Part shown: one piece after another, positions 17,833 through 27,202 of the stretch
Layout: the number at the start of each line of letters is the position of its first letter
How positions within the stretch are numbered: the first letter of the stretch is position 1
Source of the DNA: Methylobacterium sp. J-048
Lineage (GTDB): Bacteria; Pseudomonadota; Alphaproteobacteria; Rhizobiales; Beijerinckiaceae
DNA length: 49,698 bases
Reading direction: 5' to 3'
NCBI RefSeq assembly: GCF_022829515.1
Contig: NZ_JAKSYL010000184.1
Span: 1-49,698, forward strand
Program-made: the position numbers and the translations under genes
Notes under the pieces: generated by a model
What the model saw: the letters and a program-made list of their open reading frames with translations, nothing else
What the model was told of the DNA's origin: nothing
Database searches by the model: none

Positions 17833-18753
17833 CTACGAAGCTGAACTCGTGGAGGCTAAACTCGGCGCAACATCGGGGGCGTGATCGCCAATAGCCAGAT
17901 GTGTTTCCTGGTCGACAATTCGCAGGAGTTGCGCGTAGGTGGACGCGACCGGCCAGAGGAGGCCCAGTTCTCGTCTGGGCGCCGGCTCGGGAAGGGCATG
18001 CTTCGTGAGGGTCAGGCCCTCCGGCCAGGGCAGCGTCCGATTGGGCACCAACGAGATGCCCAAGCCGCGATGAACCAGCACGGCGATGGCATCCAACGCG
18101 TCCAGCTCGATGCGGTCATTCGGGCGGATGCGCTGCTGGCGCAGGTAGTTCTCGGCGATCTGGCCGGACCACAGGGACCGGTCGTAGCGCACCAGAGGCC
18201 GCTCCCTAAGGAGTTGAAGCGGATCGGCGCCGGGGTCGCCCGCGGGCGCGATCACGACGTAAGGTTCTGCCCGAAGCGGCCGCCACATGAAGCTCTTCGG
18301 GAGCTTGAACGGAGGGTGGAAGAGGAACGCTCCGTCGATCTCAGAGCCGTTCAGCTTGTCAAAGACCTGTGCCGACGATCCCTTCTGCACGATGATCTCA
18401 AGATCCGGAAATTTCTTCGCCAGGGCGGGGAGAATGTCGCACAGGACAGTCGTGACCGCGGTCTGGGCGACGCCGAGCCGGATCTGCCCCCGGGGACGCT
18501 CCTCGTCCTGCAATGTCTTCAGCTCCCGCAGGTTGCGCAGGATCCCGCTCGCGCGAACCGCGACCTCTACGCCGGCCAGCGTCGGTTTCGAGGTACGGCC
18601 AGAGCGGGTCATGAGCGGGAAGCCGAGTTCCTCCTCCAGGCTGCGGATCCGCAGGGTGAGCGTGGTGGGGGCGATGTTGAGCCGCCGCGCCGCTTCCGCA
18701 ACCGAACTACTCTCGGTAACGGCCACGAAGCTTTCGAGGAAGCGGGTGTCCAC
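17833..18753 (-). CDS. LysR-family transcriptional regulator
   Basis: The 306-aa regulator has a winged helix-turn-helix at residues 3-62 (LESFVAVTESSSVAEAARRL, then APTTLTLRIRSLEEELGFPL) and a LysR substrate-binding domain (about 90-295, beginning GQIRLGVAQTAV). It is divergent from the Ldh-MFS-lactonase-SBP unit across 146 bases. This is the normal arrangement for a LysR activator of its neighbour, so it probably responds to the substrate of that pathway or a derivative. The C-terminal tail is Ser/Ala-rich. Confidence 0.93.
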   Translation of the reverse strand: MDTRFLESFVAVTESSSVAEAARRLNIAPTTLTLRIRSLEEELGFPLMTRSGRTSKPTLAGVEVAVRASGILRNLRELKTLQDEERPRGQIRLGVAQTAVTTVLCDILPALAKKFPDLEIIVQKGSSAQVFDKLNGSEIDGAFLFHPPFKLPKSFMWRPLRAEPYVVIAPAGDPGADPLQLLRERPLVRYDRSLWSGQIAENYLRQQRIRPNDRIELDALDAIAVLVHRGLGISLVPNRTLPWPEGLTLTKHALPEPAPRRELGLLWPVASTYAQLLRIVDQETHLAIGDHAPDVAPSLASTSSAS

Positions 18754-18899
18754 AATTCAGGATTCCTGAGGTCTGAACGCAGGCTTTACCCCGTTTATCG
18801 AAATTGCCCGCCTGTTCATAGTCACGCCAACAAGGCTCTCGGTCATACCAGAGCCAAAGGCGAAGGGCGCAGGCCCTTTCCGAGGGAGTTGGAGCGGCC
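18754..18899. promoter_or_regulatory. Divergent promoter region, LysR gene / Ldh operon
   Basis: This 146-base gap between two divergent starts must hold both promoters and the LysR-binding site. Several T-N11-A arrangements can be drawn around 18790-18830 but none is distinctive enough to name. A GGAG element precedes the Ldh ATG. Confidence 0.5.
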
Positions 18900-19949
18900 A
18901 TGCAGGACCAATCAGGAAGCGTGCTGTCTGAAGCTGAGCTGGGCGCGTTGGCGACACGGTCGCTTATCGGACTGGGTCTCGATCCCAAGGACGCAGCCGA
19001 CACGGCCGGGATCCTCGTTTTGGCCGAGATGTTCGGCCTCGGAACGCATGGCGTCGGCCGGATCGAATCGTACGGCGAGCGGCTCGATATCGCCGGCATC
19101 AATCCGCGGCCGTCCATCACGGTGGAACCCGTGGCGCCCGCCCTGATCCGAGTGGATGGCGACAACGGCGTCGGCCCGCTGGTCGGAATGCGAGCCATGG
19201 AGGCCGCCATGCAGGCGGCGGCCACGACGGGCGTCGCGTTGGCGCTCGCCCGCGGCAGCAACCATTTCGGCCCAGTTTCGCCGTACAATTACATGGCCGC
19301 CCAGGCGGGGTTCGCGAGCCTGATCGGCAGCAACGCCACCACCACCATCGCGCCCTGGGGCGGCAGCGAAGCCCGGCTCGGCAACAGCCCATGCGGCTTC
19401 GGTTTCCCCAACCCGGGCGGCGACCCGATCATCCTCGACATGGCGATCAGCGTGGCGGCGCGCGCCAAGATCCGCAACGCCGCCAAGGCCGGGCAGCCGA
19501 TCCCCGACACGTGGGCGACCGACCGGACGGGCCGGCCGACCACCGATCCGAACGAGGCCCTGAACGGCTTCCTCCTGCCGATCGGCGGGCACAAGGGCTA
19601 CGGCCTCGCCCTAGTAGTTGACCTGCTCGCCGGGCTGCTGTCGGGCGCCGCCTACCTCACCCACGTAAAGTCATGGGTCGATGCGCCCGAGGAACCCCAG
19701 AACCTAGGCCATTACTTCCTGTTGATCGACACCAAGCGGCTCGGCGCCTCCGACTGGCTGTCCGGGCGGATGAGCGATTTCGCCGACATCCTCCACTCCA
19801 CGCCGCCGGCGGACCCGAAGGCGCCGGTGCTGGTGCCTGGCGAGATCGAGAATCGGAACCTCGCGCGGGCGCGACGTAAGGGAGTCCGGCTCGATCCGTC
19901 GCTGCTCGCCAAGCTCCAGGCGCTTGCGGCGCGCGTGTCTCCCGGCTGA
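18900..19949 (+). CDS. Ldh-family NAD(P)-dependent oxidoreductase (malate/L-lactate/sulfolactate type)
   Basis: The 349-aa enzyme belongs to the MDH2/Ldh family, which oxidises 2-hydroxyacids such as malate, lactate, ureidoglycolate, sulfolactate or 2,3-diketogulonate. Landmarks are AEMFGLGTHGVGRIESY near residues 42-60, the catalytic region VALALARGSNHFGPVSPY with its conserved Asn-His, NATTTIAPWGG, and PIGGHKGYGLALVVDLLAGLLSG. It is the first gene of a LysR-controlled unit with an MFS carrier, a lactonase and a solute-binding-fold protein. This context suggests catabolism of an aldonic, tartrate-like or other hydroxy acid. The precise substrate is not deducible. Confidence 0.92.
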   Translation: MQDQSGSVLSEAELGALATRSLIGLGLDPKDAADTAGILVLAEMFGLGTHGVGRIESYGERLDIAGINPRPSITVEPVAPALIRVDGDNGVGPLVGMRAMEAAMQAAATTGVALALARGSNHFGPVSPYNYMAAQAGFASLIGSNATTTIAPWGGSEARLGNSPCGFGFPNPGGDPIILDMAISVAARAKIRNAAKAGQPIPDTWATDRTGRPTTDPNEALNGFLLPIGGHKGYGLALVVDLLAGLLSGAAYLTHVKSWVDAPEEPQNLGHYFLLIDTKRLGASDWLSGRMSDFADILHSTPPADPKAPVLVPGEIENRNLARARRKGVRLDPSLLAKLQALAARVSPG

Positions 19950-20032
19950 TCCGAACACGTCGCCTATCGGCGACAGGCCGGCACCATTCGTCAAAGGCCC
20001 TGACCACAAGGGGCGTGAGCGGGGAGGCATCC

Positions 20033-21337
20033 ATGAGCGAAGCCATTCGGTACTCCTTGGGCGCGGCGGTCGACGACGAGGCCCTGAAGAAGGCCGCCTT
20101 CGCCAAGGTGATTTGGCGGATGCTGCCGATCCTGACGCTGGCCTACGTCTTCAACTTCCTCGACCGTACCAATATCGGCTTCGCGGCCCTTCAGATGAAC
20201 CGCGATATCGGTCTGTCGGCGACGCAGTTCGGCTGGGGCGCTGGCATCCTGTTCGTCGGCTATTGCGGCTTCGAGATCCCGGGCAACATGCTCTTGTACC
20301 GGTACGGTGCCCGGCTGTGGATCTCACGCATCATGATCTCGTGGGGCCTGGTGTCCTGCGCCATGGCGTTCGTGGCCGGCCCGACAAGCTTCTACCTGCT
20401 GCGTTTCGCGCTGGGCGTGGCCGAGGCCGGCTTCTTTCCCGGCATTGCGTACTTCCTGTCCGCCTGGTTCCCCGCACAATACCGAGCTCGCATCCTGTCC
20501 TGGTTCCTCGTGGCGATCCCGGTGTCGTCGGTCCTCGGTGGCCCGCTCGGTGGAATGCTGTTGGAGTTCGACGGCCTCGGGGGCTTGGCCGGATGGAAGT
20601 GGCTCTTCATCATCGAGGGTGTGCCCGCGACCATCATTGGGTTGGTGCTCTTGAAGATGCTCGCCGACAAGCCGCAGGACGCCACGTGGCTGAGCGCGGA
20701 CGAGAAGCGGGTCATCATCGCCAGCGTGGAAGGCGAGAAACGCGACCGTGCCGTCAGCCATTTCGGGACCGCGCTGCGCGACATCCGAGTGTGGATGTGC
20801 ACCCTCGTGTATCTCGGCTTCACGGTGGGCTCCTACGGCATCCAGATCTGGCTGCCGCAGATCCTCAAGGGGCAGAACCTCACCAACCTCCAAGTCGGCT
20901 GGATCTCGGCGATCCCCTACCTGGCGGCCAGCGTCGGCATGATCCTATGGGCACGCTTCGCCGACCGCTCGGGCAGGAAGATCACCAATCTCGCGCTCTG
21001 CTGCCTTCTAGCCGTCGTCGGCTTCCTGATCGCCATCTCGACGGGCCGGTTCGACCTCTCGTTGCTCGGTCTGACGGGTGCGCTCGTCGGTGTAACGGCT
21101 GCCCGGGCGATCTTCTGGTCCATCCCCACCCGCTTTCTCACGGGGATCGCGGCCGCGGGCGGCATCGCCTTTATCAACACGATTGGCACCACGGGCGGGT
21201 TCTTCGGCCCGACCATCGTGGGCTGGCTCAAGGACGCGACCGGTTCATTCGAGGCTGGGCTTCTCGCCATGGCCGGGTTCCTGGCGATGTCGACGGTCGT
21301 CGCCGTCCTGCTCAAGCGCGTCATCCGCGACGAGTGA
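20033..21337 (+). CDS. MFS transporter, anion:cation symporter (ACS) type
   Basis: The 434-aa, 12-helix importer resembles tartrate, phthalate or hydroxyphenylacetate carriers. The N-terminal helix LTLAYVFNFLDRTNIGFAAL carries the ACS signature D-R-x-N-I/G. Other marks are GAGILFVGYCGFEIPGN, RFALGVAEAGFFPGIAYFLS, and a C-terminal half beginning near IRVWMCTLVYLGF. The ATG at 20033 follows a GGGGAGG ribosome-binding site and is preferred to a GTG 18 bases upstream. It is probably the uptake system for the substrate of the flanking Ldh-family enzyme. Confidence 0.93.
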   Translation: MSEAIRYSLGAAVDDEALKKAAFAKVIWRMLPILTLAYVFNFLDRTNIGFAALQMNRDIGLSATQFGWGAGILFVGYCGFEIPGNMLLYRYGARLWISRIMISWGLVSCAMAFVAGPTSFYLLRFALGVAEAGFFPGIAYFLSAWFPAQYRARILSWFLVAIPVSSVLGGPLGGMLLEFDGLGGLAGWKWLFIIEGVPATIIGLVLLKMLADKPQDATWLSADEKRVIIASVEGEKRDRAVSHFGTALRDIRVWMCTLVYLGFTVGSYGIQIWLPQILKGQNLTNLQVGWISAIPYLAASVGMILWARFADRSGRKITNLALCCLLAVVGFLIAISTGRFDLSLLGLTGALVGVTAARAIFWSIPTRFLTGIAAAGGIAFINTIGTTGGFFGPTIVGWLKDATGSFEAGLLAMAGFLAMSTVVAVLLKRVIRDE

Positions 21338-21396
21338 ACGGGTGGCCGCCGTCCACCCACAACGCGAGAAGAAGCCAACCGGATAGGAAACGCCAC

Positions 21397-22653
21397 GTGA
21401 TCGCCCGGAGAACCATCCTGACCGCCATCGCCGGCAGCATCGCCGCCCCCACGCTTTCGGCCGCTCAGCCCGCCACCGGCGCCCCCTCGAGCCGCTTGGC
21501 ACTCTACGCCAATGTCGGCCCCGACCTCATCCACTATGACGTGGACGTCGAGGCCGCGACCCTCACACGGCGCGGCACGGTCACGCTGCCGGACAGCGTG
21601 CAATACGCTTGGCCGCACCGCTCGCGGCGCTTCCTCTACGTCGTGACCAGCAGCACGGCCCCAGGGAACGGCGCCGCCCCGAGCAACTCGCACCATCTCG
21701 TGGCGCTGAGGATCGGCGATGACGGCGCTTTGACGCCGCACGGGGCGCCCGTGGTGCTTCCGACGCGCCCCATCCACATGAGCACCGACATCCCGTCCGA
21801 GAACATCCTGGTCGCCTTCAACAAGCCCTCCACCCTGCGCGTCTACCGCATCCGGGCCGACTGCACGCTTGGCGAGGAGGTCCGCCAAACCGGGCCGGTC
21901 GAGGCCGGCATCTATGCCCACCAGGTGCGCGTGACCCCGGACAACAAGACGGCCATCCTGGTCACGCGCGGCAACGAGGGCACGGCCGCGCAGCCCGAGG
22001 AGCCCGGCGCCCTCAAGGTGTTCGACTACGCCGGGGGACAACTCAGCCACGAGATCTCGATCGCACCCGACGGTGGCCGCAATTTCGGGCCGCGTCACCT
22101 CGATTTTCATCCAAGCCGGCCCTGGATCTATCTGTCCATCGAGACTCAGAATCAGGTCTGCCTCCTGCACATGGCGGACGGCAAGATCGGCCCCGACCTG
22201 CTGTTTCGGACCGGAACGCTGGCCGAGCCCGGCAAAGATCGGGCGCGCCAAGCCGCGGGCCCGATCCACGTCCACCCGAACGGGCGCTTCCTGTACGGCT
22301 CGAACCGGGCTGAGCAGACGGAGGATGTTCAGGGCACACCCGTGTTCAAGGGGGGCGAGAACGGCATCGTGGTCTACGACCTGGACATGGGGACGGGCGA
22401 ACCCAAGCCCATCCAGCATGTCGATACGCGCGGCATCCATCCGCGCACCTTCCACATTGACCCGAGCGGACGGATCTTGGTCGCCGAGCACAACCTGCCG
22501 GTCACGGTGCGCGACGGAGACGATTTGAGGGTGGTGCCGGCCGGTCTGTCGGTGTTCCGCATCGGGGCTGACGGAAAGTTGGACTTTGCCCGCAAGTACG
22601 ACCTCGACGTGAAGGATCAGACGATGTTCTGGATGGGCATGGTGCAATCATGA
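21397..22653 (+). CDS. Exported lactonase-family seven-bladed beta-propeller protein
   Basis: The 418-aa protein has an N-terminal export signal starting IARRTILTAIAGSIAAPTLSAAQP; its Arg pair makes Tat export possible. The mature part is a beta-propeller of the 6-phosphogluconolactonase (YbhE/Pgl) or carboxymuconate cyclase-like lactonase family, with repeated blades such as VQYAWPHRSRRFLYVV, GPIHVHPNGRFLYGSNR and HPRTFHIDPSGRILVAEHN. The GTG at 21397 is the start that places the signal at the N-terminus. Its stop overlaps the ATG of the next gene (ATGA), so translation is coupled. It may hydrolyse a sugar-acid lactone in the periplasm before import. Confidence 0.88.
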   Translation: MIARRTILTAIAGSIAAPTLSAAQPATGAPSSRLALYANVGPDLIHYDVDVEAATLTRRGTVTLPDSVQYAWPHRSRRFLYVVTSSTAPGNGAAPSNSHHLVALRIGDDGALTPHGAPVVLPTRPIHMSTDIPSENILVAFNKPSTLRVYRIRADCTLGEEVRQTGPVEAGIYAHQVRVTPDNKTAILVTRGNEGTAAQPEEPGALKVFDYAGGQLSHEISIAPDGGRNFGPRHLDFHPSRPWIYLSIETQNQVCLLHMADGKIGPDLLFRTGTLAEPGKDRARQAAGPIHVHPNGRFLYGSNRAEQTEDVQGTPVFKGGENGIVVYDLDMGTGEPKPIQHVDTRGIHPRTFHIDPSGRILVAEHNLPVTVRDGDDLRVVPAGLSVFRIGADGKLDFARKYDLDVKDQTMFWMGMVQS

Positions 22654-23408
22654 CTGCCTCCGCAACCCTGGACGACCTCACGTCGGTCCGCTCCGACCTT
22701 GCGCCCAGTGGCACGTTGCGGGCCGCCATCAATTTCGGCAATCCAGTCCTGGCTCAGAAAGACTCGGAGACGGGTGAGCCTCGTGGCGTCTCGGTCGTCC
22801 TCGCGACCGAGCTTGCCCGGCGCCTCGGCGTGCCTGTCGCGTTCACTACGTTCGAAGCCGCCGGGAAGGCTTTTGCAGCTCTGAAAGCAAACGAAGTCGA
22901 TATCGCGTTCCTCGCACTCGAACCCGAGCGAGCGGCGGACGTCGTCTTTACGGCACCGTACGTCGTGATCGAGGGCACCTACTTGGTCCGCGACGACTCA
23001 CCCCTCAAGGTGATCGACGACTTCGACCAGCCGGGAATACGCATCGCGGTCGGCCTGAACGCGGCCTACGACCTGTTCCTGACTCGTACCTTGAAGAACG
23101 CCGAGCTGGTTCGTGCGCCGACGTCGTCAGGGGCGGTGGATCTCTTCCTGAGTGAGGGCCTGGAGGCGGCGGCCGGCGTGCGGCAGCCCCTTGAGGACCA
23201 CGCGCGTGCGCAAGACCGTCTGAGGGTAGTCGCCGGGCGCTTCACCTCCATCAATCAGGCAATGTGCATGACACCCGGGCGAAGCGCCGGCCTGCGTTAC
23301 CTCGCAGCCTTCGTAGAGGATGCCAAAGCGTCCGGTTTGGTGTCGGTCGGTCTCGTCCAAAGCGGGCAGGACGGAGGTCTGGTGGCGCCCCGCTCGGACA
23401 CGAGGTGA
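22650..23408 (+). CDS. SBP_bac_3-fold protein without a signal peptide
   Basis: The 252-aa protein has the amino-acid-type periplasmic binding fold: GTLRAAINFGNPVLAQ, then LATELARRLGVPVAF, DIAFLALEPERAADVVF, a hinge at GTYLVRDDSPLKVIDDFDQPG and the second lobe at RIAVGLNAAYDLFLTR. No hydrophobic export signal precedes the fold; the N-terminus is MTASATLDDLTSVRSDL. No ABC permease or ATPase is nearby. It overlaps the lactonase stop by four bases (ATGA). A cytoplasmic binding protein, or an enzyme of the cyclohexadienyl-dehydratase kind that evolved from this fold, is possible. Confidence 0.85.
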   Translation: MTASATLDDLTSVRSDLAPSGTLRAAINFGNPVLAQKDSETGEPRGVSVVLATELARRLGVPVAFTTFEAAGKAFAALKANEVDIAFLALEPERAADVVFTAPYVVIEGTYLVRDDSPLKVIDDFDQPGIRIAVGLNAAYDLFLTRTLKNAELVRAPTSSGAVDLFLSEGLEAAAGVRQPLEDHARAQDRLRVVAGRFTSINQAMCMTPGRSAGLRYLAAFVEDAKASGLVSVGLVQSGQDGGLVAPRSDTR

Positions 23409-23770
23409 GTCTCATCACCGGAGATGCAGTGATCCAGCAGGTCCGCTTTCTCACTCCGACACCGCGGTAGCGGCCTTTCGGCTTTCGGCCAAACTCGGCT
23501 GCCAGGTTCGTCCTTGGGGTAGCTGAGCAGGGTGGTTTTGCGTCGGTCCGCTTTCATACATCTTTGCAACGAAGCGGACGTTGTCGCTGCGCCCGGTCGC
23601 TACCTTTCTCAGACGTGCGGTAAAGCTGGCGTAGGCCCGCATCCACTCATTGCAGGAGGCCGTCAAACCGCAACTTACCTGCCCCCGATCAATTGAAAAG
23701 TGTGAAAGCGAACGTGCAGACTATATTTTAGACCTCCACCACATCAGCGAAAGATGATTTCCCGCGCAGG
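23409..23770. other. Non-coding gap with GTCCGCTT/AAGCGGAC hairpin
   Basis: No gene is recognised in this stretch. An inverted repeat, GTCCGCTT at 23546-23553 with AAGCGGAC at 23572-23579, forms an 8-bp stem, and a further GTCCGCTTTC lies at 23441-23450. These match the recurrent octamer found in other gaps of the window. Confidence 0.5.
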
Positions 23771-24148
23771 CGCGACTACTCCGACGAGCGTCACGTACCG
23801 CATTGGCTGCTGAAGCGCTTCCGCCCTCGGGACCACGAGGGACCGCTACTCCTCATGGACAACGATGCCGACACCCGCGAACGAAGGTCGGCCCGCCTCA
23901 CTCGAGACAGCTGGCGCATCGTCACGGTCGAGAACGAAAAAGTCGGGCTCGCGGCCATCGCGTCTGAGCAGCTCTGCCTCATCCTTCTCGACCTGATGAT
24001 GCCCGAGATGAACGGCTTCGCCTTACTGAACATTCTCCGAGCCACGCCGGAATAGGGTTGGATACCGGTCGTGGTGCTGACCGCCGAAGCCGTGGATGGC
24101 GAGGACCGTCATCGCTTACCCGGGCGGGCTGATTGGAACCTTCAATAG
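23771..24148 (+). pseudogene. Remnant of a hybrid kinase C-terminal receiver domain
   Basis: One frame reads WLLKRFRPRDHEGPLLLMDN, then DADTRERRSARLTRDSWRIV and LILLDLMMPEMNGFALL with a phospho-acceptor-type Asp. NILRATPE is followed by a TAG stop at 24053-24055. The same frame continues with GWIPVVVLTAEAVDGEDRHR and LPGRADWNLQ before a second stop. This is recognisably a second receiver domain of a tandem-receiver hybrid kinase, similar in order to the C-terminus of the intact kinase just downstream (DQFRAADGDVLVVDDDADMR ... VPVVVLSARDITADE). The upstream kinase part is missing. It may be a degraded paralogue. Confidence 0.75.
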
Positions 24149-24330
24149 GGCCAGATCGGCTTTGACGACTCGCCCACCCTGCTGCGTTTGGTGGTCTTGC
24201 CGACACCGGTTTAATTTTCCGAAGGCCATCGCGCTGACGGCTCGCGGAGTCTTGCACCACCGGACTGTAAGATTACCCAGAGGCCGCTGCCGTTTGGTGC
24301 TACGGACCCCGTGCCCCCACCGGATATCCC

Positions 24331-26964
24331 ATGGCCCATACCGGATACAACCCGCTCCTCGTCACGCTTTCAATCGTCATCGCGGTGTTCGCGTCCTACG
24401 CTGCCCTCGACCTCGGTGCCCGCGTTCGGCGTCCGGATGCCGGTGCGCGGTGGGCCTGGGGCGCCGGCGCAGCAGTGGCGATGGGCGGCGGCATCTGGTC
24501 GATGCATTTCGTCGGCATGCTTGCCTTCGAGATGGGCATGACTGCGGCCTACGACCTGGGTCTGACGCTCCTGTCACTGCTGATCGCGGTAGGTGTCACG
24601 GCCGGCGCCTTTGCCTGGGTCGCACGCCGGGGAACGGGTGCGGGCTCGTTGCTGGTCGCGGGTCCGCTCATGGGCCTTGGCGTGGCGGCGATGCACTACA
24701 CCGGCATGGCGGCGATGCGCGTGCCTGGCAACCTGGCCTACAACCCTACTGTCGTGACGGTATCGGTCGCCATCGCGGTAACAGCTGCGACTGCCGCCCT
24801 CTGGCTGACCTTCCGCCGTAATCGGCCCTGGCAGAAGCTGGCCGCCGCCTGCGTGATGGGGCTTGCGGTCGCCGGGATGCACTACACCGGGATGGCCGCG
24901 GCGACCTTCACCGCGCAGGAGGCCGGCGCCCATGCGGCCCACGTAGCCACCCTGGCGGCCGGCCAACGCGACCTCGCCCTGGCGGTAGCGGGAGTCACCT
25001 TCCTCATCCTGTTCCTGGCGATGATCGCCTCCTCGCTCGACCAACGTCGGGTACAGCGACGCCTGCACGTCAGCGAGGCGCGCTTCCGATCCGCCGTTAG
25101 GGCCGTCAACGGCGTGATGTGGACCACCGACGCCGCCGGGCATTTCGTCGAGGAGCAGGCAGGGTGGGCGGAGATCACCGGGCACACCCCGGAGCAGTAC
25201 ATGGGCGCGGGCTGGGCCAAGGCGATCCATCCCGAGGATCTTCCGGCGACAGTCGCGACGTGGACCGAAGCGTTGCGTGCTGAGGCCCCGTACACGGTCG
25301 AGCATCGCGTGCGTACCGCCGAGGCGGGCTGGCGCCGGTACGTGGCGAGGGCAGTGCCGGTGCGCGATGCCGACGGCGCGATCCGGGAGTGGGTGGGCGT
25401 CCACGAGGACATCACCGAGCGTCACGCGTTCGAGCTCGCACTCAAGGAGGCGAGGGACGCCGCCGAGGAGCACAGTCGGGCCAAGAGCCGGTTCCTGGCT
25501 AACATGAGCCATGAGCTCCGGACGCCGCTCTCGGCCGTCATCGGCTACTCCGAAATGCTTGAGGAGGAGGCGGAGGAACTCGGTCAGGAGAGCCTTCTCA
25601 AGGACCTCGGCAAGATCAAGTCGAACGCCCAGCACCTCCTAGGCCTGATCAACGACGTGCTCGACCTGTCGAAGGTCGAGGCCGAGAAGATGGAGCTCTA
25701 TCCCGAGGACATTGACGTCTCTGCCTTCGTCACGGACGCGGCGGCCACGGTCGAAGCCCTGATCGGGAAGAAGGGAAACGTCCTTGTGCTCGACGTAGCC
25801 GATGGCGTGGGCCAGGCTCGAACGGACGCGGTGAAGCTGCGCCAGTGCCTGTTCAACTTACTCTCGAACGCCGCCAAGTTCACCGAGGGCGGCACCATCA
25901 CCCTTGAGGCCGGGCGGGAGGCGGGCGCCCGCGGCGACTGGCTCAAGTTCACGGTACGGGATACCGGCATCGGCATGAACTCCGAGCAGGTCGGGCGCCT
26001 GTTCGAGCGCTTCACGCAAGCCGACGAGAGCACCACGCGCAACTACGGCGGGACCGGCCTCGGGCTGGCTCTCAGCCGCGCCTTCGCCCAGTTGCTAGGC
26101 GGCGACATCTCCGTCACGAGCGTCGAAGGCGAGGGAACAAACTTCACCCTGCGCGTGCCGGCGGCGGCACCGGACCGGACGGTCGATATCGCGCCGGACG
26201 CGGTACCGGAGAACGGCGAACGCATGGATGACCTGGTACTCGTCATAGACGACGAGGCGTCCCAGCGCGAGCTCATGACCCGGTTCCTCGAACGCCAGCG
26301 CTTCTCCGTGCGCACGGCGGGGGACGGGCGCACCGGCCTCACCCTAGCCCGGTCGCTCAAGCCTCGCGCCATCCTCCTCGACGTGATGATGCCCGAGATG
26401 GACGGCTGGTCGGTCCTCGCTGCCCTCAAGTCGGATCCCGAAACCGCCGGTATTCCGGTGGTCATGGTGAGCTTCGTCGCCGACGCGACGCTCAGTGCGT
26501 CGCTCGGAGCCATCGAAGCTGTTCCGAAACCAGTGGACTGGGTGCGCCTCCGGACGATCCTGGACCAGTTCCGGGCAGCGGACGGCGACGTCCTCGTCGT
26601 CGACGACGACGCGGACATGCGGCACCGCCTACGAACAGCCCTGGAACGCAACGGCTGGAGCGTCCGCGAGGCCGGCGATGGCCGTGAGGCGCTGGATCAG
26701 GTCAGGCTCGGCATGCCGCGCCTGGTCCTCCTCGACCTCACTATGCCGGTGATGGATGGGTTCTCGTTCCTCGACCGCCTGAGGGGATTGCCGGGTTGCG
26801 CCGACGTGCCGGTGGTGGTCCTCAGTGCCCGGGATATTACGGCCGATGAGCGTGACCGGTTGTCTGAGGCCGATCGCGTCCTGCGCAAGGGAGATTCTAG
26901 TCTCCAGGACATCGCCACCGAGTTGCGCAAACTCGACAACCGCCAAGTCATCAGGTCGACCTAG
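24331..26964 (+). CDS. MHYT-PAS hybrid sensor histidine kinase with two receiver domains
   Basis: The 877-aa membrane kinase starts with a seven-helix MHYT sensor (about 5-240) carrying the motifs MHFVGM, MHYTGM and MHYTGM, proposed in the family to bind a metal and sense a small gas such as O2, CO or NO. A PAS domain (about 245-365), a HisKA domain with FLANMSHELRTPLSAVIGYS (phospho-His near 398) and an HATPase domain (NLLSNAAKFTEGG, DTGIGM, GGTGLGLALSRAFAQ) follow. Two receivers come last: the first around LVLVIDDEAS ... LLDVMMPEMDGW, the second around VLVVDDDADM ... LLDLTMPVMDGF. A further partner would be needed for output. It is downstream of a dead receiver relative. Confidence 0.93.
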   Translation: MAHTGYNPLLVTLSIVIAVFASYAALDLGARVRRPDAGARWAWGAGAAVAMGGGIWSMHFVGMLAFEMGMTAAYDLGLTLLSLLIAVGVTAGAFAWVARRGTGAGSLLVAGPLMGLGVAAMHYTGMAAMRVPGNLAYNPTVVTVSVAIAVTAATAALWLTFRRNRPWQKLAAACVMGLAVAGMHYTGMAAATFTAQEAGAHAAHVATLAAGQRDLALAVAGVTFLILFLAMIASSLDQRRVQRRLHVSEARFRSAVRAVNGVMWTTDAAGHFVEEQAGWAEITGHTPEQYMGAGWAKAIHPEDLPATVATWTEALRAEAPYTVEHRVRTAEAGWRRYVARAVPVRDADGAIREWVGVHEDITERHAFELALKEARDAAEEHSRAKSRFLANMSHELRTPLSAVIGYSEMLEEEAEELGQESLLKDLGKIKSNAQHLLGLINDVLDLSKVEAEKMELYPEDIDVSAFVTDAAATVEALIGKKGNVLVLDVADGVGQARTDAVKLRQCLFNLLSNAAKFTEGGTITLEAGREAGARGDWLKFTVRDTGIGMNSEQVGRLFERFTQADESTTRNYGGTGLGLALSRAFAQLLGGDISVTSVEGEGTNFTLRVPAAAPDRTVDIAPDAVPENGERMDDLVLVIDDEASQRELMTRFLERQRFSVRTAGDGRTGLTLARSLKPRAILLDVMMPEMDGWSVLAALKSDPETAGIPVVMVSFVADATLSASLGAIEAVPKPVDWVRLRTILDQFRAADGDVLVVDDDADMRHRLRTALERNGWSVREAGDGREALDQVRLGMPRLVLLDLTMPVMDGFSFLDRLRGLPGCADVPVVVLSARDITADERDRLSEADRVLRKGDSSLQDIATELRKLDNRQVIRST

Positions 26965-26991
26965 GACATCTGATCGGACAACCGTGCTCAT

Positions 26992-27202
26992 AGCGACACG
27001 ACGGTCGAGCGCTGGCATTATGGGGACTACGACGAGCTGCGTCGCCACCACCAAGTGTCTGTAGAGGCCTACAATTACGGCCGCCTCTCGACGACCCTAC
27101 GGGGGCCGCACACCCTACGAATTTATTTGCTAAACCTGGGCGAAATAGCCTCAATGCTTCAGGCTCCATCAGTCACGCCATATGCTTAGACCAAATATCT
27201 AG
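26992..27202 (+). pseudogene. C-terminal remnant of an IS481-type transposase
   Basis: The first frame reads SDTTVERWHYGDYDELRRHH and then VEAYNYGRLSTTLRG. After a frame change near 27104 the next frame reads GRTPYEFIC, a stop, TWAK, a stop, then PQCFRLHQSRHMLRPNI and a stop at 27200-27202. This follows the typical transposase end (HYDxxDQLRxHL ... AYNxxRRLKTLRGLTPYEFICKxW ... HHxxPGPN) almost position by position. Only the last 70 or so codons are left, starting 27 bases after the kinase stop. No intact element ends were found. Confidence 0.75.

Noticed and set aside
19924..21396. Long in-frame extension upstream of the lactonase
   Set aside because: It overlaps the MFS gene in another frame and lacks protein-like composition; the GTG at 21397 gives a proper export signal.
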